From NCBI RefSeq assembly GCF_902686445.1, contig NW_025920105.1, forward strand, positions 3,262,979-3,326,978: DNA of 64,000 nucleotides. The letters are read 5' to 3'. The position numbers were made by a program, and so were the translations under genes. The stretch comes from Sciurus carolinensis (Eukaryota; Chordata; Mammalia; Rodentia; Sciuridae). The first letter of the stretch is position 1. Each line of letters begins with the position of its first letter. This document shows positions 19,288-30,433 of this stretch, piece by piece. The notes beneath the pieces were generated by a model, which was given only the letters and a program-made list of their open reading frames with translations, was not told where the DNA came from and ran no database searches.

Positions 19288-22200
19288 CTATTCCATCCAC
19301 CTTGATGGTGGTGGGTGTGACAAGCAGGAAAACATAGGGTTCCTTCCATCTTGGTTCCAGGGATCCTTGTCGGTGTCTCTTGATGTAGACCTAATCACCT
19401 GGGAAAAACTTATGGTGTTCAGGAGTATTTCTAGACTCATAGAGTGCCCTAAGTTTAGGTAAGCTAAATTTATTTGTGTACCCATTTGGCATGGTGTCCA
19501 GAAGATCTCAGTCATCCATTTCTGCAATTAGATTTGACTGCAAGTTGGGAATAATGGGAGGGGGTGTCCCAAACATGATTTCATAAGAGGTCAATCCCAT
19601 CTTGTATGGGGAGTTTCTTACTCTATATAAAGCAAAGGGGAGGAGAGTCACCCAGTTTGTGCTGGTCTCTATGGTTAATTTATTTAAGGTCTCTTTAAGG
19701 GTTCTGTTCATCCTTTCTACTTGTCCTGAACTCTGGGGTCTATAGGCACAATGCAGTTGCAATCACACCCCAGAAACTTAACTAGGTTCTGACTCACCTG
19801 TGATATAAATGCTGGTTGTCTGACCCCATCAAGTGGGAAAACCATATCTGGGCAAGATGTCTTCTAGAAGCTTCTTGGCAACCACCTGTGCTTGGTGGGA
19901 AATGCTTCAGTCCATCCTGAAAAGGTATCTATAAACACTAGTAAATACTTATAACCATATCTGCCAGGTGTTACCTCAGTGAAATCCACTTCCCAATAGA
20001 CCCCAGAATTTTTGCCTCTGAACCATGCTCTGCATTTTTCAGATTTGTCACTGCATTATTAAGCTTGCATGCCTTATGTTGGAGATGATGTTATTGATTT
20101 TCTGTTGGCTGTCCTTAATTTTTACTTTGGAATGTCTAATTAAGTCTTGCATTCTCCTCACTCCCATGTGAGAAGAGTGGTGTATTTTTTAAAATCTATT
20201 TCCTATCTTTTCAGGTAAAATTAATTTGTGATTGCCTGATCTCCACCATCCATTGAGGTTCTGAGCCATAGGAAAGGCTTTGATACAGGCTAAGTCCTCT
20301 TGAGAGTAATCTGTACGTTCAGGCACACTGGGTGCTTCTGGATCTACTGGTGCTTGGGTCAGCAACACTGAGTCACTTTGAAGAGCTACTCACCAGGCAG
20401 TTTTTTCTGCCAGGTTGTTGACCCTGGGGATGGACCCAGTTCCTTTTTGATGTTCAGAGCAGTGGATAATAGCCAATTTGGTGGGCATCCATAGAACTTT
20501 CAGTAAACCTAAGTCTTTATCTTTATTTTTATTGTTTTCCCCTTGGCAGTCAATAAGCCTCGCTCCCTGTAGATGGCTCCATGCACATGAGTGGTAGTGA
20601 AGGCATAGCTACTGTCCAAATATACATTGACATTTTGTCCTTGGCCCAGTTCTAGGGCTTTAGTCAGGGCAATTCTGCCTTTTGTGCAAAAGTCCGGGAT
20701 TGTAGGGATTCTGCCCAAATTACCTCTGTCTCTGTTATTTCAGTGACTCCAGCATACCTATTTCCATCCTGGAGGGAGCTTCCATCAGTATACCAGGTTG
20801 CATCAGCGCTGGGCAAAAGGGTGTCCTGTAGGTCCAACTGTACACTGTAGGCATGTGCCAGAATCTCAGCACAGTTGTGTAGCAGTGCCTCTAAAACCAG
20901 GTCAGGCAGCAGATTGGCAGGATTCAGAGCTGTTGGTACTTAAAATGTAACTTTAGGAGGGTTTAGTAGCAAAGCCTGGTAATGAGTCATTCTGGCATTG
21001 CTCAGCCATCAGTTGGGTGGTTGAGCACACCTTCAAGGGCATGTGGGGTTATTATGGTTAGATTCTGTCCTAGTGTCAGTTTGTTGGCATCTTTGACCAT
21101 CAGTGCTGCTGCCACTATGATCCAGAGACAGGGCAGCCAGGCTGCTGCAATGGGATCCAATTTTTTTGATAAATAGGCCACCAACCATTGCCAGGGACCT
21201 ATTGTTTGAGTTAGGACCCCCTTTGCAATGACCCTGGCTTTCATCCACGTACAGACATAATGTTATGTCTGGGAGCCCTAGGGCAAGGACTGATAGCAAA
21301 CTCTGTTCAAGCCCCTCAAAGGCCTTTTGATGGTCTAGTGTTTACTGGAACTGACCTTCCTTGGTGGCTTCATATAGGGGTTTAGCAATTTCCACTAACC
21401 CTAGGATCCATAGTCTACAAATGTTTGCTGATCCTAGAAATTCTCTCACCTGTCTGGTGTTAGTAGGAGTAGGAATCTTTAAGACAGTCTCTTTTCATGC
21501 ATCAGAGAGCCAGCACTGCCCCTCCTTTAAGATGTATCCAAGACATATTACCTGTGGCTTGGAGTTTTAGGAGTTGTTCTGTCCCTTCCTGACAGGCATC
21601 TTGACTTGCTGCTGTGATTAAAAGCTCATCAACATACTGCAACAGGCTTATTTCTGCGTTACTGGTATGGGACTCACCCAGGTCTTCATAGAGGGCTTCA
21701 TCAAAGATGGTGGATGAATTTTTGAAGCCTTGTGGGAACCTTGTTCAGGTCAATTGTCCACTGACTCCTATCTCTGGGTCATGCCATTCAAAGGCAAAGT
21801 AGTCCTGGCTTTTTGGGGCTAGCGGCAGATTGAAGAAAATATCCTTTAGATCTAGTACTGTGTACCTCTTGTGATCGGGGGGAAGCGTGCTAAGCAGGGT
21901 ATATGAATTTGGCACCGTAGGGTGTATGTCCATTACTCTTTTTTAACTTCCCATAAATCTTGTACTGGGTGCTAGTCCTGGTTATGTGGCTTTTTGATTG
22001 GGAGTAGGGGAATGTTCCAGGCTGATTGTGTGGGCCTGAGGACTACCAAATGCAGCAAACTCCGGATAAGGGGTGTGATCCCCTCTTTTGCTTCAAGGGG
22101 CATGGGATACTGATGAACCTTAACTGGGTTTGGCCCTGATTTGAGTTCCACAAATACTGGGGGACAGCTTTTAGGAAGACACATGCCCCCTGTTTTGGCC

Positions 22201-22620
22201 CATGCTGAGGGAAATTTTGGAGCCTATTTTCCAATTTGGTGTCTAGTTCCAGACCTGTTTGGTGCATCCTATACTCTTCAGTAAGACTGCAGTTACAAGT
22301 ATGTGGAGGGCTTCCCCTTTGCCATCAAGCAGTTGGGCCCCCCTCCGAGAAGAAAATTTGGGTTTTCATTTTTGTTAGCAAATTTTATCCCAACAAGGGG
22401 TGGGCAGTCTGGGATCACTAGAAATGAATGGGCTACTTGTCCTGTTCCTAGGTCCACAGTCCTTTGGGTAGTCCATGAATAAGGCTTGACTCCTGTCGCT
22501 CCTTGAACCCAGGTTGTTTTGCTCATTATAGGTCCATTAGCCCAGAGCAGAACCGAGTTTTAGCTCTAGTGTCAATCATAAAGTCAATTGATTTCCCCTC
22601 CACTTTTAAGGTTAACCTGG
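19288..22620 (-). pseudogene. pol: pol of class I ERV, broken (protease, RT, RNase H, integrase)
   Basis: Pieces lie in the expected order on the minus strand. The protease active-site region near 22590-22555 reads IDTRA, so DTG has become DTR. Reverse transcriptase runs about 22270-21300, with VLDLKD and PQGFKNS. Its catalytic box at 21636-21625 reads YVDE instead of YVDD. RNase H is at about 20718-20509. The integrase zinc region is near 20150-20050, and its catalytic residues are readable as VDFTEV (near 19990), SDN (near 19825) and GQVERMN (near 19720). The C-terminal domain ends near 19288. Many stops and frameshifts are present, and two catalytic sites are mutated, so it is dead. Confidence 0.82.
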
Positions 22621-24165
22621 GCTTGGGGAGAAGGACTGAATCCCATCCTCCCAGTCACTGTTCACATCTCGGGTACTGAGCACTTTGGTCCCACTACGTC
22701 CTGCCTTCTGGGGACACTCTTTAGCCCCAATGACCTTCCTCTTTACAGTAAGCACATTGGGGTCTTTATTATCTTTAACTTGCTTGTCATCTTCTTCTTT
22801 GGTCACCAGGTGTCGCAGCTGCTGCTGGTGTTTACCTGACTGCGATTGCAGCTAGCAGGATGCTGGCAAGGTGTTGATTCCTCTGCTGCTCCTTTTTGAT
22901 TTCTTTTTCCTCTACACTGTCCCTTCCATTAAACACTTTTCCTGCCACTACAATAGATTCCTTATATTCTTTTCTCCCAAAGTTCCAGTTTCTGCAGCTT
23001 CTTTTTAATGTGTGGAGCTGACTGATTAATGAAAGCTAAGGTTACTGCCACTGCACTGTCCGGTGAATCTGGATCAAAATGAGTTTATCTCCTAAAAGTT
23101 TCCTGCAATCTTTTTAGAAAGGCAGCTGGACTTTCTTCAGGTCTACATTCTATATGATACACCTTATTCAAATTTGTGGGATGATGTGCAGCCACCTTGA
23201 GACCCACCAACAGAGTCTGCAATACACCAGGAGGCTTTCCTTACCTTCCCCTGTATTATAATCCCAGTTGGGGTGGGTCAAGGGGGGATCTGCATTGATG
23301 GGAGTCTGATTGGTACTTGGCTCTCCAGTAAGTCCTGGGACTAGCTTCCGGGCCTCCATTTGGATGTGGTCCCTTTCTTCTGTGGTGAAGAGAACCTGTA
23401 AGAGTTGCTGACAATCATCACAGGTGAACTGGTGGGTGAAAAGGACAATTTCAAGAAGGTTAATCAACTGTTTGGGATCTTCAGAAAATGGCACATTTTG
23501 AGCCTTCCAATTATAAATATCACTAGTGGCAAAGGGCCAATAGTGGTATGGTTGGTTACCATTTTGGTTGGGTGGTCCTACTGCCCGGAGAGGGAGGATT
23601 GTTGACCCTGTCTTGGGAGTTTCTCCCCTATGCCTGCAGGTCATGAGGGCTGACCCCCCTCTGGTATTTTTTGGTGGAACTGTGGGAGAGGGTTTTAGGG
23701 GGGCCAAGGAGGCTGCTGGTGGCAGTAAGTGCCTAGGAGCATAAGGGGGAAGGGCAAAGATGTCTTCCTCTGGAGTGCCTCCTTGGAAAACTTCAGGCTC
23801 AGGAGCAGAAGGGGTTCTGGCAGAGGGGTCTGTCTTGGTGACTGCCAGGACCCTAACCTGTTGAGGTAAGAAAGGTTTAAACCAGGGAGGAGAGTTTTCA
23901 ATGAGGTTCAGCCAAACCACAATTTAAGGTACTTGGTTTGGGTGACCTGTGCGAGGCTTGACAATGATGTCTTCAGTTTCCTTGACGATGATCAGGTCGA
24001 AGGTGCCTTCTGGAGGCCACCCAACATTAAGAGTTAGCCATTCTGTCCTGCAAAAGGTAATGAGTTTAGACTTTTTAACCACAAGAGAAAGTTACATGCT
24101 CTGGTTTCCCCATCCTTATAATGAGATATTATTAAGTCCAATGGAGAAGAGGCTGACTGTCCCAT
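22621..24165 (-). pseudogene. gag: gag of class I ERV, broken
   Basis: ATG at 24165-24163 starts MGQSAS, a myristoylation-type matrix start. Matrix continues in two frames to about 23940. A 250-codon open stretch (23920-23168) holds a proline-rich linker and the first half of a gammaretroviral-type capsid (WPFATSDIYNWK, then DDCQQLL). A nucleocapsid zinc knuckle lies at about 22756-22715: C-X2-C-X4-H is in one frame, while the last Cys (KECPQK) is in another, so a frameshift splits the knuckle itself. There are multiple stops. Confidence 0.8.
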
Positions 24166-24329
24166 AGTGTCCATCATGGTCACACACACAGATACTAATA
24201 ACAAAGACAACAGATGACACTTAGAACACAGGCAGCAAATTTGCCTCTCTTAGATGTAAAAATGAACAAAAACCAAAATGACAGCTTGGGGCGGCCATGC
24301 GGGAGCGACCAGCAGTATGACAGAAAAGA

Positions 24330-24451
24330 CCAAAGTTGAGGCTCATTATCATCAATTAAACAGATGTGAGGCCCTCCATCCTTACTCAAATAGATGTGAG
24401 GCCCTCTGTCCTCACTCAAACAAATGTGAGGCTCTCCATCCTCAACTTTGG
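24330..24451 (-). repeat. Three 30-bp leader repeats flanked by a 12-bp inverted repeat
   Basis: Three tandem units containing GATGTGAGGC lie at about 24361-24450 in the 5' leader of the class I ERV. CCAAAGTTGAGG at 24330-24341 and its exact reverse complement at 24440-24451 bracket the block, and the assembly gap starts at the next base. Confidence 0.7.
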
Positions 24452-24551
24452 NNNNNNNNNNNNNNNNNNNNNNNNNNNNNNNNNNNNNNNNNNNNNNNNN
24501 NNNNNNNNNNNNNNNNNNNNNNNNNNNNNNNNNNNNNNNNNNNNNNNNNNN
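24452..24551. other. Assembly gap, 100 N
   Basis: Exactly 100 N, the conventional placeholder for a gap of unknown size. Missing sequence probably includes the 5' LTR and primer site of the class I ERV and the far border of the satellite, because the sequence at 24552 matches neither. Confidence 0.95.
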
Positions 24552-26619
24552 ATAGCTAAAAAAATCAATGAACTTTATATTTTAATATAATATAAAACTC
24601 CCTTAATTCTGCTTTCCAGACAGAAGACAATCATTCTTCTGCTATTTCATTCTTCTAAAAATACTTTACTTTTTGATAGCCCAAGAAATTCCTATTCAGA
24701 TAGCTCTTACAGAAACCACATGAAAACTAAAAATATCATACAGATAAATTACAACTGTAATTGTCTTCCTATAATCAGTGTACTTTGTAAGCAGTAGCAA
24801 TTGCAATAAGAGTTCTAGGTGGCTTTTTTTAGCAAAATAACTCATGCATCACAGTCATCAAACTGTTTTAAGCTGGAGATGCATTTCTAATATAGCTTTA
24901 GAACAAGTCAAGAATATGCTGAGGTTCTACAGGTGCCATATTAAAGGTGAGTACTATTAAAAACACTATGGACAGGAGGCCACTTCAAACACCCATTTCC
25001 CTCCCTGTGAGAATTACTGAATTGCTCTTTTTGACAGAAATGTTTTTTTCTCCTTGACATGTAGAGACAGAAAAGAGACTGAAAACCTCAATTCTGCTGG
25101 GCCTTTTTTAAATTTTTTTACAAAAATTATCAGCATGGGAGGAATCCCCATTGGGAAGAAATAAGCATTTCTAATGTACCTAATCTCTAATTTTAATATA
25201 ATGACACATGTTTATATATAGACTTTCTATTGATTAAAAGTCTGTAAAAGTTCTACTGATATGCTATTATTGGAAATGCAACAAAACTCTTATGAATTCT
25301 CTGCCTATAATATTTCCCATTAATTTAATATTTAACTGTTTAAGAGAATACTTCATGTATTATCAATCATACATAAATATTGCATAGCACTTCCCAATCC
25401 AATAACCAATATCTTTAATATAGATATGACTACTGAACGTAACATGGAATCCTGGATGGGATTCTGGGACAAAAATGGTAGCAAACAACTTGTGAAATTT
25501 GAATAAATTGTGGAGTTTAGTAAATAGTAATGTACCAATGTTTGTACCTTAGTTGTATGAAATGTATTAAGGTAACATTCTACTTAATAATACAAATAAC
25601 TGTGTTTATGGTAAATTACTGTATTTTCTAATTTCTCTGCTAATCTAAAATTAAAAGAGTTTATTTAAATAGAAAGTCAATGGAAAGATGAAGTGAAGAA
25701 AGGGAGACTGAATATAAAAGAGTTTTATAGGTATAACAGATATTCCAATAACCCTAAGCAGATGAGGTGGGACAAAAGGGAAACATGATTGAAAAGAAGA
25801 GAGTAAGTGTAGACAGATTTTCATGATTGTTATTTAGAAAATGGGGAAGTTTCAGGTTTACAGCATGTGTTCTATTATGTAGAAGAGATCAGCTCTTTGC
25901 TTAGAGTAAGACAGTGCTATATGCAAAACTGAGGATGCATGTGAGGTAGATGACCATGGATTTATAGATCCCATCAGCATTCCTTGTCACTCCCTCCAGC
26001 AAAAATAAATTCTAGTATTCATTTTCTTAATTCCCATCTAAGATTAAAGGTATGTTATCCATGGAAACTTGAACTCTTAATAATACATGTGAAGAATATT
26101 TGTTTTTACCCAGCTGCTTTCCATCCATTTATAACCTCACCCTTGTTCTTCAAACATAAGTTCTATAATTCAGATTTCTATATGAAGAATAGAACTCACT
26201 GAGGAAAAAACTCTAATTTTAGATACATAATGAATATGGCATCTATGTAACTTGAATTCTATGGGTTGTGAAAAATAATTTCCTTTTTCCACCTCTTTTC
26301 CACTATCCCATTCATTTGCCTACTTTTCAACTTCAAATAAACACAAGGTAAAGATTTTCATTTTGAAGAATAATTTTTGAATATATATTAAAAACAATCT
26401 ACTTAGTAATATAAATGATAACAAAAGGGTTGAATGGACAGAAACCAAAATAGAGCTGGCATGATTAATCTGAAATTATAAGTCATTTCAAAATCAAAAA
26501 GCATGGGAAATGGATATGAGCAGACAACAATAAAAAACCCTAATCATTAAGCATTCATAATAGTGTTTCATATAGACTGCAAGAGACAACTCTTTTAAAA
26601 TGACAGTTTGAGAACTGCA
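24552..26619. other. AT-rich intergenic DNA, nothing recognised
   Basis: I see no coding frame with recognisable motifs, no RNA gene and no clear SINE. The base composition is strongly AT-rich, in contrast to the ERV to the left. Confidence 0.6.
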
Positions 26620-26624
26620 TGGTA

Positions 26625-26692
26625 AGTGTTGGGATGGAACTTATTGGTAGAGCACTTAGTATTCTGGAGACCGTGGATTTGATAATCCCCCC
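26625..26692 (+). mobile_element. Diverged ID-like SINE fragment
   Basis: The order GGGATGGAACTTATTGGTAG, GAGCACTTAG and a weakened GATTTGATAATCC box resembles the ID A- and B-box layout with many changes. It is an old copy, and the assignment is tentative. Confidence 0.45.
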
Positions 26693-27079
26693 AAAAGCTA
26701 TCTCATGGTTTTAAATCATTCTTTCCCTCCTTAACAGAACATCTTAGAATTCATCTAAGTCCAAATCTTTTAAAAAATTGTAGCCAAAGAAAATTTTGAC
26801 CAGAAAATCAAGTGACAAAATGTCACTTAAAATGTTTTAAGTAGTGATGTGCAAAACTATAATAATCACAGGCATGCACCCAAATCAAGTTAGTTACACT
26901 TTGTCAATGTGCTCAGAGTGTAAACAAAATAAAGTAATTATACACTTTAGAATATCTAATCAAAGAAGCTTTTGTGAAAACAATCCCATGATATAATATG
27001 GAAAGGAGATAAATAGTTTTGAAAACCACAGAATTCATCATCAATTGTTCCTCTCTCAGACACAAAGTTCAATCAGGTA

Positions 27080-27600
27080 CCAGGTCCTATCTATCTTCTC
27101 TCAGCATGACCTCTAGGGTCTGTGTACTACTTTCTATTTTCATATATGGCCACACTATACCTAATTTGGAGTAAATTCCTAACTCATCTACATGACCCTT
27201 GTCTATCTCTCCCTATAGTTCATTTCTCTGCTTTTTCTGAAGCTTTATTTGAAAGAAAAATGTGATCATGTCAGCCCTTGTTCAAATAAACACTTTTTAT
27301 TAAATTGGAAGTTCAGACTCCTTGAATGGATATCTCATGCTTTTTATACTCTGGTTCATCCTGTACTTTCAAATTCCATTTTAAAATAAATTATTACTTA
27401 TTGACCTTTCTTATTGGTTACAATTTTCCTAACATAACATACACATTCCTATCTCTGAGTTTATTGAATGAAATTTCCTCTTTTTAGAATGTCCTCGTTC
27501 ATAGACTCATTTTCAAATTGAAAATTTCTACCCATCTTCCAAGGACCATCTCAAGTGCTTTCTTCTCTAAAGACTTTGATTTGCAGACCACTTACTTTTT
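27080..27600 (+). mobile_element. Possible ancient L2-type LINE fragment
   Basis: Phrases such as TTTCTACCCATCTTCCAAGG and CCATCTCAAGTGCTTTCTTC resemble the 3' part of mammalian L2 elements. Similarity is judged by eye and is low. No other content is recognised in this stretch. Confidence 0.3.
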
Positions 27601-28123
27601 TTTCCATTTTACTTATTACAACACTTTTTATGTATCCCAGTAGAGGACTCTAGTCATCCAAAAGACATAATATGCAATCACCTGAACTTATGTCAAAGAT
27701 CAAAGTGCACCAAGAAAAGCTGTCCTTTCAATAACAAGTGGTAGGACAATTGCTACATTCTAGAAGATGTTTGTAAAGCACAAAGCTGACAAAGTTCCTT
27801 TATGTGGAATGTAAAGAATTCCTATAACAGTAAGGAAAGTCCAAAAACTAGTAGGAAATAGACAACAGACTTGGGCAATTAATCTAAAAAAGAGGATACC
27901 TAAATGGTCAACAAACACATTTAAAAGTGTTTAACTTAGACAATGAAATGCAAAATAAAAATCACAATGAGACCATTGTTTTACCAGAAAAGTTAACATT
28001 AAAAAAGAAAAAGACAGTCTCAAAAATGGGCAAGAAGACCATCAGAACAATCATACATTGATTTTGGAAGTATAAATTAATATAACTATATTGGAAAACT
28101 TTTTATATTTTCTAGGAAAGCTG

Positions 28124-28126
<3 letters not shown>

Positions 28127-28201
<75 letters not shown>
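28127..28201. repeat. (AT)n(GT)n microsatellite
   Basis: About 32 bases of AT repeats run directly into about 43 bases of GT repeats. It is polymorphism-prone, and the AT half is self-complementary. Confidence 0.95.
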
Positions 28202-28203
<2 letters not shown>

Positions 28204-28359
28204 ATCCAATAATTTCACTAGGTATGAAGTGTTACATATGTTAAGCAAAAAAACTCACAGGAATGGTTTTAGCACTATCTGAAAATCATAAAAAACTGAA
28301 TAGAAGCAAAATGACCATCAGCAGAATTGAAAAAGTGTAATACACTAAAAAGTACAACA

Positions 28360-28420
28360 GGGATGGGGATATAGCTCAGTTGGTAATTGTACTGGGTTCA
28401 ATCCCCAGTACAGAAAAAAA
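28360..28420 (+). mobile_element. ID SINE with internal deletion
   Basis: GGGATGGGGATATAGCTCAG and GGGTTCAATCCCCAGTAC are both present, but the usual middle segment between them is missing. An A tail follows. Confidence 0.75.
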
Positions 28421-29220
28421 TTATATACTAAAACATCATGCAAGAAAAACAAATAAAATCACTATAAGCAACAACATAGATAAAACTCACAAACTTAACA
28501 CAGCAAAAGGAACCAACAACAAAATATGCATACTGTACACTTTCATACATATCCAGATACAAGGCTTTTAGTACATGTGTATGTACATACATACCAACTG
28601 TATAAATAATATATTTCCACATCTACGTAAATTTTTGAAATAATTTTTATACATTATGCAAAGTTCAGTGATTGAATAAGAAAAATCAGAATAGAAGTAT
28701 TAAGCATTTCAAAGGTAATTAAGAATGTGCATTTATGAGAAAAAGAAAGTTCCAGGTATTAAAACATACTGTAATAATATGATCAAAATAGTATGATGCA
28801 TGCAGGTAAAACTAATCTTTGGTATAAAAGATACAGGGATCAAGTCTATAGGTGAGGGGTATTAAATGAAGTGAATGGTAATAGAAGGACTTTCTGGGAA
28901 TTTTAAAATTTTATTCAACTACATACTACTCATACAGGTATGTTAACACTGCAGATACTCATTGCGTTGTAGGGTGATGGTTTGGGTACTTCACTGGATA
29001 ATCCATAAGTATTAACAATGTTCATTGTATCTAGAACAGTACATCTAAGAAGATATATGTGGTACATATTCTGCATACCTAGCATTTATCAATAAAATTT
29101 ACCAAAAATAAACTATAACATAGCTTAAACCCCATTTCAATATACATGCATGTTAAGGGTTACAATAAACCCTAAAGAATGGAAAATAATAAAACCCAGA
29201 AGTTTACATTATTAAGTTAA

Positions 29221-29305
29221 GGGCTGGTGTTTTAGCTAATTCACAGAGTTTGTCTAGCTTGTGCAAATTTTGGGCTTCAATTCCCATAACTGCCAAAAAT
29301 TAAAA
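29221..29305 (+). mobile_element. Diverged ID-like SINE
   Basis: It starts GGGCTGGTGTTTTAGCTAAT, has TTGTCTAGCTTGTGCAAATT in the middle and GGGCTTCAATTCCC in the B-box position, then an A-rich end. This is an old copy of the ID layout. Confidence 0.5.
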
Positions 29306-29950
29306 GATTACATTCAGATAATAGAAAAAAGTAGATCTGATGATGCAGGTAGGATATCAAAAACTTACTAAAAAATCTCTATGAGACCTCCAGCTCAATG
29401 GTTCATAAAATGGTGGACTTTTGATCTGCAACATTTCAAGATACCATCAGCTTTCTGATATCTGCAAGGTAGGGATAACCATTCTTTAAATCCTATGAAA
29501 AGGAAAAAAAAGTAATCAAACAAAAAGACAGGCTTTTTTTTGATTCATGCACTTTAGAGTATTATTTTGTAGCAATAATTAGCTGAAGTTAACTGCAGTT
29601 TAAACGTTACCTACATTAATTATACATAATATATTGAAGGCAAAGTATTTACTACTGTAAGCAAAGGTATATGATGCAGTTTTATAGAAAAGATATAATA
29701 CAAATTGGACTCAGATATTTTGGGATCATTCCATTAGTAAATCTATCTTGGATTTGCTTTGAAAATATTACAACATATGGTAGGAACATGCAGATACAAC
29801 ATGTGATCAATATAAATAATTAAATAAGTAGGTAATATTATTTTAAGTACAACATGTGAAAGAAAATTAAAATGTTTTCTTTTGCTGTTAATAGAAGAAA
29901 AAGTTGTTCTATTTCATTTAACTGAAGCCAGAATGGGAACAGGCAATTAG
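29306..29950. other. AT-rich intergenic DNA, nothing recognised
   Basis: No gene, RNA or clear mobile element is visible between the ID-like SINE and the solo LTR. Confidence 0.55.
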
Positions 29951-30433
29951 TGTAGAAATAGGGTATCAGGTAAAATCCAGGAAATGGTGGCATAAAAGCC
30001 ATCTGCCTTTTGAAGTTGGAGACTGCCCCTGGGAGAATAGAATATCAATGATCTCTGGATCCCATTGATTATGAAATTTGCCTGCTCTTATCAAGGACTG
30101 CAAGAAAGGAGCTTCTAATTAATGCCCTCTGGGATCTTACCTGGCTGAATCACTTTGGACTTCCCCCTGCCCAATCAGCTTCTCACTGTATTCTTCTCAC
30201 CTGCAAAACCAGGCCTAGTCATGTAGGCAGGAAGGAGAGATAAGAGAGTAGGGAACTGGAGAACAAAAGAGGCCTTAATCTATAAAAGATGTAGGGTGCA
30301 CTCACTTATTGGGACTTTAGAACATCAGCCATGGCTCCCTTTTCCCTCCAGGGAGAACTCTCTATTAATACTTTTAAATAAAACCTGTTTAATGCTTGCC
30401 TTGGTGTGCTTCTCTAGTGTTTGAACTCTAACA
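29951..30433 (+). mobile_element. Solo LTR, unrecognised family
   Basis: This 483-bp block starts TGTAGAAATA and ends AACA, flanked by TTAG on both sides (29947-29950 and 30434-30437; five bases, ATTAG, if the terminal A is shared). It has TATAAAA at 30281-30287 and AATAAA at about 30377 with a T-rich, CT-rich end, a complete LTR layout. It is richer in GC than its surroundings. No internal retroviral sequence is attached. Confidence 0.65.

Larger units (their letters stand above)
16021..24451 (-). mobile_element. Gammaretrovirus-like (class I) ERV, truncated by assembly gap
   Basis: Read on the minus strand: leader, gag (from 24165), protease, reverse transcriptase, RNase H, integrase, env, polypurine tract, 3' LTR. 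Homology signs include a Met-Gly-Gln gag start, a capsid segment of the gammaretroviral type, a zinc knuckle, the reverse transcriptase YV(D) box and an env transmembrane subunit with a CX6CC motif. All genes have frameshifts and stops, so it is inactive. The 5' LTR and primer site would lie in or beyond the N gap. Confidence 0.88.

Noticed and set aside
28120..28210. Open frame encoding His-Thr and Ile-Tyr repeats
   Set aside because: It is a direct product of the AT/GT microsatellite.
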